Assembly (NCBI GenBank): GCA_938042245.1
Contig: CALIRO010000031.1
Location: forward strand, 1-64,000
Direction of reading: 5' to 3'
From: an uncultured Thermoguttaceae bacterium
GTDB taxonomy: Bacteria; Planctomycetota; Planctomycetia; Pirellulales; Thermoguttaceae
DNA length: 64,000 nucleotides
Made by a program: the position numbers and the translations under genes. The notes beneath the pieces are model-generated. The model was not told the origin of the DNA. It searched no databases and saw only the letters and a list, made by a program, of their open reading frames with translations. Every line of letters starts with the position of its first letter. The stretch's first letter is position 1. Below are positions 34,192-43,482 of the stretch, piece after piece.

Positions 34192-35712
34192 GTGCGGAAA
34201 GATGCATTTTCGGTGGGGATTATTGGGGGTGGATTGGCGGGGCTGAGTGCAGCGGTCGCCTTGGCTGGCCGGGGCCTTCGGGTGGAATTGTTTGAAAGCC
34301 GACCACGCCTCGGCGGCAGAGCCGGTGCCTTCTGGGAACCTGCTGTCGGCGCCTGGATCGACTTCGGCCAGCATGTGCTGATGGGCTGTTGCACCCAGAT
34401 GCTCCAGTTGTGCCGACGAACCGGTCTGGATCAATTCCTATGTTGGTATCGTCGGCTTTACTTTTCGGAGCCCCATGGCCAAACCCATCGTTTTGAGGCG
34501 GCTGGGTCTGTTCTGCCACCGTTCCATCTGCTCCCGGCTTTTTGCCGATTAGGTTTTCTCTCCTTCCGGGATCGCCTCCGGGTAATTCAGGGGGTGGTTC
34601 GGCTCATTCAAGCCAACCAACCGAGGGAACAAACGATGACATTTGGCCAGTGGCTTTTGGCCCAGGGACAACCCATCTCAGCCATTCAGCGGTTTTGGAC
34701 ACCCGTGGTGCTTAGCGCCCTGGCCGAGCTGCCCGATCGGGTGGCTTTATCGGCGGCCAGGAAAGTCTTTCTGGAAGGCTTCTTGGCCACCTCACAGGGC
34801 TATCAGCTCCTCCGCCCCATCCTACCCTGGGGGCAACTTTTGAACCAACACCTAGGCCAATGGCTTGCTCACCAAGGGGTTGTAGTCCATCCTCGGATGC
34901 CGGTGCGGCTTCTGGAGGGCAACAGGCGCCAAGTGCAGCATCTGATCCTCAAAGACGGGACTCGCAAAACGTTTGATTTTTATATTTTGGCGGTTCCCTG
35001 GCGGCAAGCGGCTAGTTTGCTAGCCCCAGCCATTCGGCAAGCCATCCCGCAGTTAGCCCATGCGACCCAATTGCACCCTGGGGCCATCACCACCTGGCAT
35101 CTGTGGTTGGATCGGCCCATTACCTGCCTGCCCCATACCATGGTGGTGGGCAGGCGAATTCAATGGGTTTTTGCCGGCTTTAGCGACTCTGGGAAGCAGC
35201 TTCCGAATGAGCAAAGCTTATCTGTGGGGGAGATAAAATCCACTCATTCAAGTGCTGATGCTGGCCTGAGGCTCCTGGCTGGTACCACCTACCACCATCC
35301 GGGCACACAGAGAGCCCCCAAAAGCATTTCAGGGGATAGCTTTCCTGCGCCCTCCCAAAAAGAAAGAGAAAATTGGTGCTACTATCAGGTGGTTTTGAGT
35401 GCCACCCATGCCTTACCGGCCACTTCGATCCCTCAAACTATCGAAGAAGTTCTTGGGGAGCTGCGAGAAATCTTTCCGGTGGCCCAGCAGGCCCAGCTCC
35501 GTGCTTTCCGACGGGTGAAGATGCCAGAAGCGGTCTTTTCCCCTCAGCCGGGAGTGGACCGAATCCGGCCCGACCAGAAGACCCCCATCCCCAACCTAGC
35601 CTTGGCCGGGGATTGGACAGATACCGGTTGGCCGGCGACCATGGAAAGTGCGGTTCGCAGCGGCCAACAGGCTGCCAAAGTGGTCTTTCAGCAGCAACAG
35701 ATCCGCTCTTAG
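34192..35712 (+). CDS. hpnE: Hydroxysqualene dehydroxylase (HpnE), FAD-dependent
   Basis: FAD protein of about 506 aa, related to phytoene desaturases, which reduces hydroxysqualene to squalene in the HpnCDE route. The N-terminal dinucleotide motif is VGIIGGGLAGLSAAVALAGR, followed by the Glu-ending second strand LRVELFESRPRLGGRAGAF. WIDFGQHVLMGCCTQML is characteristic of HpnE. The C-terminal FAD segment is LALAGDWTDTGWPATMESAVRSG. An unstructured insertion of about 60 residues (near 35195-35370) interrupts the substrate domain. The GTG start at 34192 is 6 bases after AGGAG; a TTG at 34186 is less likely. Follows hpnD by 129 bases, probably co-transcribed. Confidence 0.9.
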   Translation: MRKDAFSVGIIGGGLAGLSAAVALAGRGLRVELFESRPRLGGRAGAFWEPAVGAWIDFGQHVLMGCCTQMLQLCRRTGLDQFLCWYRRLYFSEPHGQTHRFEAAGSVLPPFHLLPAFCRLGFLSFRDRLRVIQGVVRLIQANQPREQTMTFGQWLLAQGQPISAIQRFWTPVVLSALAELPDRVALSAARKVFLEGFLATSQGYQLLRPILPWGQLLNQHLGQWLAHQGVVVHPRMPVRLLEGNRRQVQHLILKDGTRKTFDFYILAVPWRQAASLLAPAIRQAIPQLAHATQLHPGAITTWHLWLDRPITCLPHTMVVGRRIQWVFAGFSDSGKQLPNEQSLSVGEIKSTHSSADAGLRLLAGTTYHHPGTQRAPKSISGDSFPAPSQKERENWCYYQVVLSATHALPATSIPQTIEEVLGELREIFPVAQQAQLRAFRRVKMPEAVFSPQPGVDRIRPDQKTPIPNLALAGDWTDTGWPATMESAVRSGQQAAKVVFQQQQIRS

Positions 35713-36189
35713 GACGATGTTATGCCTCTGGGAGATCTGGGTTGGATGAACTCGGTCGGGTTCTGCTAGGGTGAATTACTAGCCAGGATAGGGGCGGAAG
35801 CATTTTCTAAATTGTGTATTTGATATATACTTCCTATTTTTCCTATTTTCTATTTTTCAACGGTACCTCTCCCTATGAAAAAACAGCTTTCCTATCTCCA
35901 TTCTCCATTTTGGGCCGTCTTCAAAAGAAAATGGTTAGTAAAAGAGAAGGGAGTAACCCCCCACGGGAGATATCCTTCTTTTAGGGGGCTATATCTTCGG
36001 TGATCTCGGCGGATGGTAGAATGCATTGCTAGCATTCGGTATCCAGTGGGGGCATGGCTTTATAAAAGGCTAGGGCTCGGCCAGGAACAGATCCCTTGCC
36101 AGGGAAACCCCTTGGCCTGGTACTCCCTCGGCCGCAGCTGAGCCAACCTTTCTGCACCATCCTAAAAATCCCATCTGGAGAGCAACCGC
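35713..36189. other. AT-rich spacer upstream of dnaE
   Basis: About 480 bases without a credible gene. The stretch 35815-35865 is very AT-rich (runs such as TTCCTATTTTTCCTATTTTC). A GGGGTTA-like hairpin region lies near 35950-35985 (ACCCCCCACGGG...TTTTAGGGGGCT). Any dnaE promoter should lie here; none was assigned. Confidence 0.35.
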
Positions 36190-39100
36190 ATGGGGTATCG
36201 TCCTTTTGTCCATTTGCATTGCCATAGTCATTACAGTCTGTTGGACGGGGCCAGCCGGATTAACGAATTGGTCGAGCAAGCCAAGGCCTTTCGAATGAAC
36301 GCCCTGGCCCTGACTGACCATGGCAACCTATATGGGGCGCTGGAGTTTTACCAGAAGGCCAAAGCCATTGGCATAAAGCCGATCATAGGCTATGAAGCGT
36401 ATGTAGCTCCTGGGAGCCGGTTTCAGAAGGAAGGTGCCAGTCAGAAAGAAAGCGGTTTCCATCTGACGCTGTTGGCTGAGAATGTGACCGGTTTTCGGAA
36501 CCTTGTGAAGTTGGCCACGGCGGCGTTTTTGGAGGGTTTTTATTATCGGCCCCGGATCGACAAACAGTTGCTGGCGGAGCATCAGGAGGGGATTATTTGT
36601 TTAAGTGGATGTGCTTCCAGCGAATTGAGTCGTTTGTTGGCTACTGGGAGCGAGGCCGATCTGCATCGGGCGATTCAGGTAGCCGGGTGGTTTCGGGATG
36701 TATTCGGAGATCGCTATTTTGTGGAAATCCAGAACAACGGGATGGAATTGCAGCGGGCGATTCTTCAAGGAGCGGTGGCCCTGAGCCGACGGACCGGCAT
36801 TCCCATGGTGGCTACCAGCGACGTGCACTATGTGCGTCGAGAGGACGCCCTGACACAGGATATTCTTTTGTGTATTAGTACAGGGAAGACTCGTTCGGAT
36901 CCAAACCGGCTGCGGATGGAGACCAATGAATTCTATCTGCGCAGTCCGGAGGAGATGTATCAGGTGTTTTCCGGGTTGGAAGAAGCGGTTGAGCGTTCTC
37001 AAGAGATTGCCGAGCGGGTTGATATAGAGTTGGAACTAGGCCGACGCCATTTTCCTGTCTTTACGCCTCCGGAAGGCAAAAGCTCGGAAGCATTCCTGCG
37101 GCAGTTATGTCTGGAGGGGTTGCAGCAGCGATATGCCGATCGGCCGGACCGCTGGCAGAATGGTCAGCTGGCTCCGGAAGTGCTGCAGCGTTTGGAGCGG
37201 GAGCTGAGCGTCATTGGTAAATTAGGATTTGCCAATTACTTTCTGATTGTATGGGATTTTGTGCGATTTGCCCGGGAACGGGGGATTGCTGCCTCGGCCC
37301 GGGGTTCGGGTGTGGGTTCGTTGGTGGCGTATGCGTTGGGGCTGAGCCACGTCTGCCCTATTGAATACGACCTGTTGTTCGAGCGGTTTTTGGATGAGAA
37401 TCGGCAGGAAGCTCCCGACATTGACATTGATTTTGACAAACAGCGACGGGCAGAGGTGCTGGCCTATGTTCGGGAAAAATACGGGGCGGAGAATGTAGCG
37501 CAGATAGCCACCTTTGGACGGATGGCGGCGCGGGCGGCGATCCGAGATGTGGGCCGGGCCCTGGGAATGCCCCTGGCGAAAGTGGATGCCGTGGTAGCCA
37601 AGGTACCCGAACGACTGAATATCACGCTGGATCAGGCGCTGCAAGAAAGCGAAGAACTCCGCCATGAATATGAGACCAATCCGGAAGTCCGGGAGCTGTT
37701 GGACCTGGCCCGTCGGGTGGAAGGCTTGGTGCGAAATGTCGGGACGCATGCTGCCGCGGTGGTCATTGCCGATCGGCCTCTAAGGGAGTATGTACCGCTC
37801 CAATTTAGCCAAGAGAAGAAAAACTCCGAAGTGATCACCCAGTGGGCCATGGGCGATGTGGAACGGGCTGGCCTGTTGAAAATGGACTTTCTCGGCCTGC
37901 GCAATTTGACCATCCTTTCCAAAGCGGTCGAGTCGATCCAACAATCCACCGGCCTCCGGATCGATCCGTATCGGTTTCCGCTGGATGATCGGGAAACCTT
38001 CGACCTACTTTGCCGAGGCGAAACCAAAGGAATCTTCCAACTAGAAAGCGAGGGCATTCGAGAACTGTTGCAGCGGATGCAGCCGGATCATTTTCGGGAT
38101 ATTATCGCGGTCAACGCCCTGTATCGGCCCGGACCGTTGGAAGGGGGCATGGTGGACGAATATATCCAGGTCAAACATGGCCGAAAAAAAGCCGAGTACC
38201 CCCATCCGGTCATGAAAGAAATTTTGGAAGAAACCCATGGAGTGATGGTCTATCAAGAGCAGGTCATGCGGATATTGAACCGGTTGGGGGGGATTCCGTT
38301 GGCCGACGCATATAAATGCATCAAAGCCATCAGCAAAAAGAAATTGCCGATCATTGCCAGGTACCGGGAACAATTTGTTCAGGGCGCCCACCAACAAGGT
38401 CTCAGTCGGCGGGAGGCAGAAGAGCAATTCGCCCTGGTGGAAAAATTCGCTGGCTACGGGTTCAATAAATCCCATTCGACCGCCTATGCGCTGATTGCCT
38501 ATATGACGGCGTATTTGAAGGCGCATTGGCCGAAGCAGTTCATGGCTGCGCTGCTATCCAGCGATATTCCGATGCGGAACTTCAAGCGGAAGGACCCGGT
38601 GGTCCACCACTTGGAAGATTGCCGACGGATGCAGATTGAGGTGCTGGGACCGGATGTGAATCGTTCGGAGGTGGACTTTACTGTCTGGGAGGGGAAGATT
38701 AGTTTTGCCTTGGCGGCGGTGAAAGGATGTGGGCAAGCGGCGGCCACAGCCATTGTGCAGCAGCGGCGGCAAGGCGGCCCGTTCCAGAGCCTGATAGACT
38801 TCTGTATGCGAATCGACCCTGCTGTGGTCCATCGCAACGTGATCGAATCCTTGATTAAGGCAGGCGCCTTCGATAGTCTGGGCATTCGGCGATCGCAATG
38901 CATGGCGATACTGGACAGAGCATTACAGGCCGGTGCCGCCGCCGCCGCGGACCGACGGACCGGCCAACGCAGTCTCTTTGGAGAATCTGCCGCCTCGCCC
39001 GCCAATTCCCCAGCCTTGCTGGACCTGCCGGAATTGCCAGAATGGCCCCTGCGGGAACGACTGGCCAAAGAAAAAGAAGTACTCGGTTTCTATTTGTCCA

Positions 39101-39783
39101 GTCATCCGTTGGAGGAATACCAGGACCAGCTCCGAACCTACAGCACCCATACGACCGTGGCGGCGGCGAAATTACCGCACCGAACCGAAGTCCGCCTCTG
39201 TGGAATGATTTCCGGCATTAGTTGGCGAAATACCAGAACCGCTCGCCCCGGAGCGCCCAGTCGATATGCCCTGTTTGAGCTGGAAGACATGGCCGGGATG
39301 ATCCAATGTATCCTTTGGCCCGAACCCGCCCTCCAGTACGGCGCCCTGATCCAACCGGAAGCGGTCTTGGCCATTACCGGCCAAATCGAACGCCGCCCCG
39401 GAGAAGAAGAAGGCACCTTAATTGTCAGTGAAGTGGTGCCCTTGGAAGAGGCGCCTGCTCGCTACAGCCGATTACTCACCCTCCGACTAGAGGAACGCCG
39501 TCTGGGTCTGGAAGGCCTGGAACAACTGCATCAGCTTCTGCAACGCTGGCCCGGCAGCGTGCCCGTGGAATTGGTGCTTTATTTGGCCGATGGGCTGAAG
39601 CTCCGCTGCCGATGCACCCAACTGCAAATCCGCTTTACCCGCCAGTTGCAGACGGAACTGGAGAAACTGCTCGGGCCCAGGAGTATTTCGATCCTGGCGA
39701 TGCCGGCGCGGCAACCGGCCCATTCTGGCAGCGGCGCCCAGACCGTCTCCCTTCGCAATAACGGCCGAGTCCGAAAAGCCTAG
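36190..39783 (+). CDS. dnaE: DNA polymerase III subunit alpha
   Basis: Replicative polymerase of 1197 aa. The N-terminal PHP domain keeps the metal-site pattern FVHLHCHSHYSLLDGASR and LALTDHGNLYG. The catalytic Asp pair is in APDIDIDFDKQRR (near residue 416), followed by the fingers region AQIATFGRMAARAAIRDVGR and MKMDFLGLRNL-type sequence, the helix-hairpin-helix GYGFNKSHSTAYALIAYMTAY and an OB fold near 1000-1080 (RLCGMISGISWRNT). The length and domain order fit the DnaE1 replicase rather than the shorter error-prone DnaE2. GGAG precedes the ATG. It is monocistronic and convergent with the CapD-like gene. Confidence 0.97.
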   Translation: MGYRPFVHLHCHSHYSLLDGASRINELVEQAKAFRMNALALTDHGNLYGALEFYQKAKAIGIKPIIGYEAYVAPGSRFQKEGASQKESGFHLTLLAENVTGFRNLVKLATAAFLEGFYYRPRIDKQLLAEHQEGIICLSGCASSELSRLLATGSEADLHRAIQVAGWFRDVFGDRYFVEIQNNGMELQRAILQGAVALSRRTGIPMVATSDVHYVRREDALTQDILLCISTGKTRSDPNRLRMETNEFYLRSPEEMYQVFSGLEEAVERSQEIAERVDIELELGRRHFPVFTPPEGKSSEAFLRQLCLEGLQQRYADRPDRWQNGQLAPEVLQRLERELSVIGKLGFANYFLIVWDFVRFARERGIAASARGSGVGSLVAYALGLSHVCPIEYDLLFERFLDENRQEAPDIDIDFDKQRRAEVLAYVREKYGAENVAQIATFGRMAARAAIRDVGRALGMPLAKVDAVVAKVPERLNITLDQALQESEELRHEYETNPEVRELLDLARRVEGLVRNVGTHAAAVVIADRPLREYVPLQFSQEKKNSEVITQWAMGDVERAGLLKMDFLGLRNLTILSKAVESIQQSTGLRIDPYRFPLDDRETFDLLCRGETKGIFQLESEGIRELLQRMQPDHFRDIIAVNALYRPGPLEGGMVDEYIQVKHGRKKAEYPHPVMKEILEETHGVMVYQEQVMRILNRLGGIPLADAYKCIKAISKKKLPIIARYREQFVQGAHQQGLSRREAEEQFALVEKFAGYGFNKSHSTAYALIAYMTAYLKAHWPKQFMAALLSSDIPMRNFKRKDPVVHHLEDCRRMQIEVLGPDVNRSEVDFTVWEGKISFALAAVKGCGQAAATAIVQQRRQGGPFQSLIDFCMRIDPAVVHRNVIESLIKAGAFDSLGIRRSQCMAILDRALQAGAAAAADRRTGQRSLFGESAASPANSPALLDLPELPEWPLRERLAKEKEVLGFYLSSHPLEEYQDQLRTYSTHTTVAAAKLPHRTEVRLCGMISGISWRNTRTARPGAPSRYALFELEDMAGMIQCILWPEPALQYGALIQPEAVLAITGQIERRPGEEEGTLIVSEVVPLEEAPARYSRLLTLRLEERRLGLEGLEQLHQLLQRWPGSVPVELVLYLADGLKLRCRCTQLQIRFTRQLQTELEKLLGPRSISILAMPARQPAHSGSGAQTVSLRNNGRVRKA

Positions 39784-39839
39784 GAACCACTCGCCTGGCC
39801 GAATAGCGGATAGCTTCCTGGCTTGGACAGGGGGGTGTT

Positions 39840-41882
39840 TTAAGCGGCTTGGCGATGATCTTGCCGCGGGAGGAATTCCTGGGCCACTGGCGGCTGAGCT
39901 TGAAATTGAGGAATCAATTCATGGAGGGCTTGGAGGATGGCCTGATCTTGATGCAGGTCGGCCAATTGCTCCAAGCGGAGGATGGCGGCCCGGACAAATT
40001 CGGGATCCCGACGGGTACAATCGGCCAACAAGATCTTCGGATGCGACGTGGCAAGGCGTTTTTCGCCCGGTAGATGCAGCTCCTCAGAAAGTTTTTCTCC
40101 CGGCCGGATCCCAGTAAAGACAATCTCAATATCCACCCCTGGGCGTAGCCCCGACAAACGAATCATATCTTCCGCCAAATCCAGGATCCGGACGGGTTCG
40201 CCCATATCGAGGAGAAGAATTTCACCACTTCGACCGATGGCGCCGGCTTGAATGACTAATTTGGCCGCTTCGGGGATGGTCATAAAGTATCGGCACATCC
40301 GGGGATCGGTTACCGTTACCGGACCGCCTTCGGCGATCTGCTGGCGGAAGACCGGTACCACGCTACCGGCCGAATCCAACACATTGCCAAATCGAACGGT
40401 AACAAATCGACACGCCGAAAGAGCCCGCAAGGACTGGACATAGATTTCGGCTGCCCGTTTGCATGCGCCCATCACACTGGTGGGATTGACCGCTTTGTCG
40501 GTAGAGATCAGGACGAAGCTGTGGACAGCTTTTTCCATGGCCAGGTCGGCCAACTGCCGAGTAGCCCGTACAATATTCTTGACCGCCTCCGTAGGATGCC
40601 GCTCCAAAAGCGGAACATGCTTATAGGCAGCCGCATGAAACACAATCTCCGGCCGGTACCGATCCAAAATGTATTCCATCCGAGAGCGATCCAACACATC
40701 GGCCAACAGGACTTCATAAGGAACCCCGGAGCCTAGACGTTGCAGTTGACGTTCGAGGAAAAATTGGCCTGTTTCCGAGCGATCGATCAAGATCAATAGC
40801 GATGGGGAAAATTGCAACAATTGCCGACAAATTTCCGAGCCGATACTGCCCGCACTCCCGGTTACCAGAAGCCGGCGGCCATCAATCCAATGGCGAATCT
40901 CTTGTAAATCCAGCCGAACCGGTTCCCGGCGCAGGAGATCTTCAATCGCCACGGGACGAGGCCGAATAGTTACCCGACCACTCAAAATTTGTTCATAACT
41001 TGGCAGGACCCGCACTCGAACGCCCAATTGCTCGGTCTGCTGGATCAACCGACGGACCTGTCGGCCCGGTAAGGCATCGGAAAGGATCAAAATCTCACCG
41101 ACCTCATACTTTTCCGCCAAATAGGCGATCTGATCTAACGTGCCCACCACGGGAACTCCGCCAATATGGCTGCCGACCCGACTGGCATCTTCGTCCACAA
41201 AACCGACGACGACATAATTCCAGCCGGTGTTCCGTCGGCTGAGGGTCCGCAAAAGAGCCTCCCCTGCATCATTGGCCCCCACAATGAAAATCGGGATTGC
41301 CCCCCGGCTAAAGAAAGGTAACCACCTGCGTTCATAGAGCATCCGCCACCCCGCTCGGATGCCCCCAATGCCCACCACGGTGATCCCCCAGTCCAATATC
41401 AGCACACTGCGGGGGATCAATTTTTGCACCATCCACAGCCGGTCTGCCAAGGCAATGCCAATCTCGCTAACCGTGGCCGCCTCCACCAACCAGATCAAAT
41501 CATAAAAGGTTACATACCGAGTCCAGCTCCGATGAAATCGAAACCCCCCAAACACTACTAGCTTGATCAAGATCACCCACACCCACATCCTTTGAAAACT
41601 AGCCCAATTGGCCGGCGGAATCTCCCCATCGAATCGCACCCAATAAGCTAAATAAAAAATCCCCCCAAAAATGGGGGCCATCAGAGCTAACCAAATCAGA
41701 TCCCGGGCCCGTCGCTTCCAGCTATGTCTCCAACCGGTACCGGGGAGATGGTCGATCGCTTCCTGAGGCAGGCTGGGCCAAACAGCCTCCCAAGAGCTTT
41801 TCCACCTACCCTTTACCAGAGCATTACGAGAAGACTCGGGCAATTCTGTGATGCCATCCATGGCAAGATAAAGATAATCCAA
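39840..41882 (-). CDS. CapD/WbpM/PglF-like membrane nucleotide-sugar 4,6-dehydratase
   Basis: 680 aa polysaccharide-biosynthesis protein. After a soluble N-terminus of about 50 residues come four membrane helices (about 55-185), then a CoA-binding-like Rossmann unit (FIVGANDAGEALLRTLSRR). The C-terminal SDR catalytic domain starts RRLLVTGSAGSIGSEICRQL near 335, and the later SSDK-type strand reads VLISTDKAVNPTSVMGACKR. The Ser-Met-Lys arrangement of the WbpM/PglF class matches STDKAVNPTSVMGACK. It likely converts UDP-GlcNAc to a 4-keto-6-deoxy sugar for surface glycans. The next genes on this strand are unrelated to glycans except for the esterase further upstream. Confidence 0.92.
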   Translation of the reverse strand: MDYLYLAMDGITELPESSRNALVKGRWKSSWEAVWPSLPQEAIDHLPGTGWRHSWKRRARDLIWLALMAPIFGGIFYLAYWVRFDGEIPPANWASFQRMWVWVILIKLVVFGGFRFHRSWTRYVTFYDLIWLVEAATVSEIGIALADRLWMVQKLIPRSVLILDWGITVVGIGGIRAGWRMLYERRWLPFFSRGAIPIFIVGANDAGEALLRTLSRRNTGWNYVVVGFVDEDASRVGSHIGGVPVVGTLDQIAYLAEKYEVGEILILSDALPGRQVRRLIQQTEQLGVRVRVLPSYEQILSGRVTIRPRPVAIEDLLRREPVRLDLQEIRHWIDGRRLLVTGSAGSIGSEICRQLLQFSPSLLILIDRSETGQFFLERQLQRLGSGVPYEVLLADVLDRSRMEYILDRYRPEIVFHAAAYKHVPLLERHPTEAVKNIVRATRQLADLAMEKAVHSFVLISTDKAVNPTSVMGACKRAAEIYVQSLRALSACRFVTVRFGNVLDSAGSVVPVFRQQIAEGGPVTVTDPRMCRYFMTIPEAAKLVIQAGAIGRSGEILLLDMGEPVRILDLAEDMIRLSGLRPGVDIEIVFTGIRPGEKLSEELHLPGEKRLATSHPKILLADCTRRDPEFVRAAILRLEQLADLHQDQAILQALHELIPQFQAQPPVAQEFLPRQDHRQAA

Positions 41883-42417
41883 CGAAATTGCGTAAAATAG
41901 AGAAATACAAAAAATATAGAAAATAGATAAAATGAGCAGATTTTAAAAAACTACTCTCGCCCACCTAGGAACTGAGCCCCATGTTGTTACAAGAATCCTC
42001 TCTCACCGTCAACCTCACTTCTAAAACCAGGAGAGCATATCCACGCCTCCTAGGAGTGTGATCAGGGAACCGAGGGTGGGGGCCGGAAATGCATTCTCCT
42101 CCCTAGGGCTGTCTCCCTTGGCAGCATTAAGGTGTTCTTCGGTCGGCCAGCGTGGGGTTTTTCCCTAAGAATTGGGCAAAATTGGGCGTTTTGTTCTAAA
42201 ATTGGATGAGCCCCGGCTGGACAAGCAGAGAGTGTCTGAGTGCTCTTTTCCTAAAACTTCGGGCATTCGGAAGGGTTTAACCAAGGCAATGATGGAGGAT
42301 TTTCTAAAACCCCTTTGTGGGGCATTGGAGCCCCCTTTTAGGGCAACTTCAGTTTCTCTCCATCCTCCAGAGAAGCCAGGCTCTTTTCTGCTACCAGAAA
42401 TAGTAGCCCAGAACCAT
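41883..42417. other. Gene-free spacer
   Basis: About 535 bases. Next to the CapD-like start (41890-41950) the DNA is strongly A-rich on the plus strand, consistent with a minus-strand promoter region. An 89-codon plus-strand ORF at 42172-42441 has no ribosome-binding site and no family-like sequence and overlaps the next gene. Nothing else is recognisable. Confidence 0.4.
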
Positions 42418-43245
42418 TTATCCCTGGGTAACCTTTTTTAAACAGGCTCGCATATACTGAAGGCTTTGTTGGGCTAGGCGCTCGATCCCCGGAGTATAAT
42501 CGAACACTTCCACGGAAACCCACCCCTGATAGCCTACTTGGCCGAGGGCTTCGAAGATGGGTACAAAGTCTAGTTGCCCAAAGCCTGGTCCTTGCCGATT
42601 CGGATCGTTGGCATGAAAGTGAGCCAGCATCGGATGATATTGGCGAATCAGGTCTGGAATCGGCACGTTTTCCGAACTCATTGCTTTGCAGTCTAGATGG
42701 AGCCGGACCTGGGGAGAGCCGATCCGCTGGATCAAAGCCACCGCTTCCGCGGCGGTACAAAGAAAATTAGTTTCCGAGGGGGCTAATGGTTCCACCGCCA
42801 AAATCACCTGATGTTCTTCTAACACGGGCAGAATGCGTTCGAAGACCTCCACAGCATAATCCATGGCCTGTGGGAGGGAAACCCCTTCGGCTAGGTCCCG
42901 CTGTTTGGGGGAGCCGAAAACCATCAGCCGGCCTCCTAGGTCAGCACAAAATCGGCAAAGTTCAGCCAAATAATCGGCGGTACTACGCCGGATTTCGGGA
43001 TCGGGGCTGGTCAGATGGAAACCTTCGGTTTTGGCCAAGAGCCAATGGAGGCCGATGATCTCTAGTCCAGCCTGCTGGGCTTGGCGGCGGATGGTCGATC
43101 TGGTAGCCTGGGAAATCTGGGTAACATAGGTGGAGATGGTAAAAGGAGCAATCTCCACCCCCTCATACCCACACTCCGCTGCAAAAGCAAAACCCCGCTC
43201 TATCGGCCAATCCTGAAACGTCTCATTGCAAATGGCAAACCTCAT
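42418..43245 (-). CDS. Sugar phosphate isomerase/epimerase family (AP endonuclease 2 fold, TIM barrel)
   Basis: Cytoplasmic TIM-barrel protein of about 275 aa of the xylose-isomerase-like class. Visible signature pieces: FAAECGYEGVEIAPF, metal-site Glu in VILAVEPLAPSETNFL, the His-containing LAHFHANDPNRQGPG and the final Glu strand WVSVEVFDYTPG. These supply the Glu-Asp-His-Glu metal set of the family. The ATG at 43245 follows GGAGCAGTGGAG and begins MRFAICNETFQDW; the longer frame to 43278 is less likely. Substrate unknown; such proteins often act on inositols, ketoses or hydroxypyruvate. Confidence 0.85.
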   Translation of the reverse strand: MRFAICNETFQDWPIERGFAFAAECGYEGVEIAPFTISTYVTQISQATRSTIRRQAQQAGLEIIGLHWLLAKTEGFHLTSPDPEIRRSTADYLAELCRFCADLGGRLMVFGSPKQRDLAEGVSLPQAMDYAVEVFERILPVLEEHQVILAVEPLAPSETNFLCTAAEAVALIQRIGSPQVRLHLDCKAMSSENVPIPDLIRQYHPMLAHFHANDPNRQGPGFGQLDFVPIFEALGQVGYQGWVSVEVFDYTPGIERLAQQSLQYMRACLKKVTQG

Positions 43246-43482
43246 CTCCACTGCTCCTTTTCTTTTTTGTCGCCTCAAAACTACTCGGGGCTTCCGGAGA
43301 ACCGAGGAATGGGTGCTCTTCTGGCGCTACCGGTGTAGGCGGCCAGACGGAGGCTGTTGGAAAAGAGGATGGCAAAGGGTTTTCGAGTTTACATATACAT
43401 TTATTCATTATCTCGCTCTAAACTCTCCTCTCCGCTTTGGCTCCCGACCCAACGGAGGTTGCTCCAACTGAGTCCGTTGCCT

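Noticed and set aside
42172-42441. 89-codon ORF in the spacer before the TIM-barrel gene
   Set aside because: No ribosome-binding site or family-like sequence, and it overlaps the end of a convincing gene.
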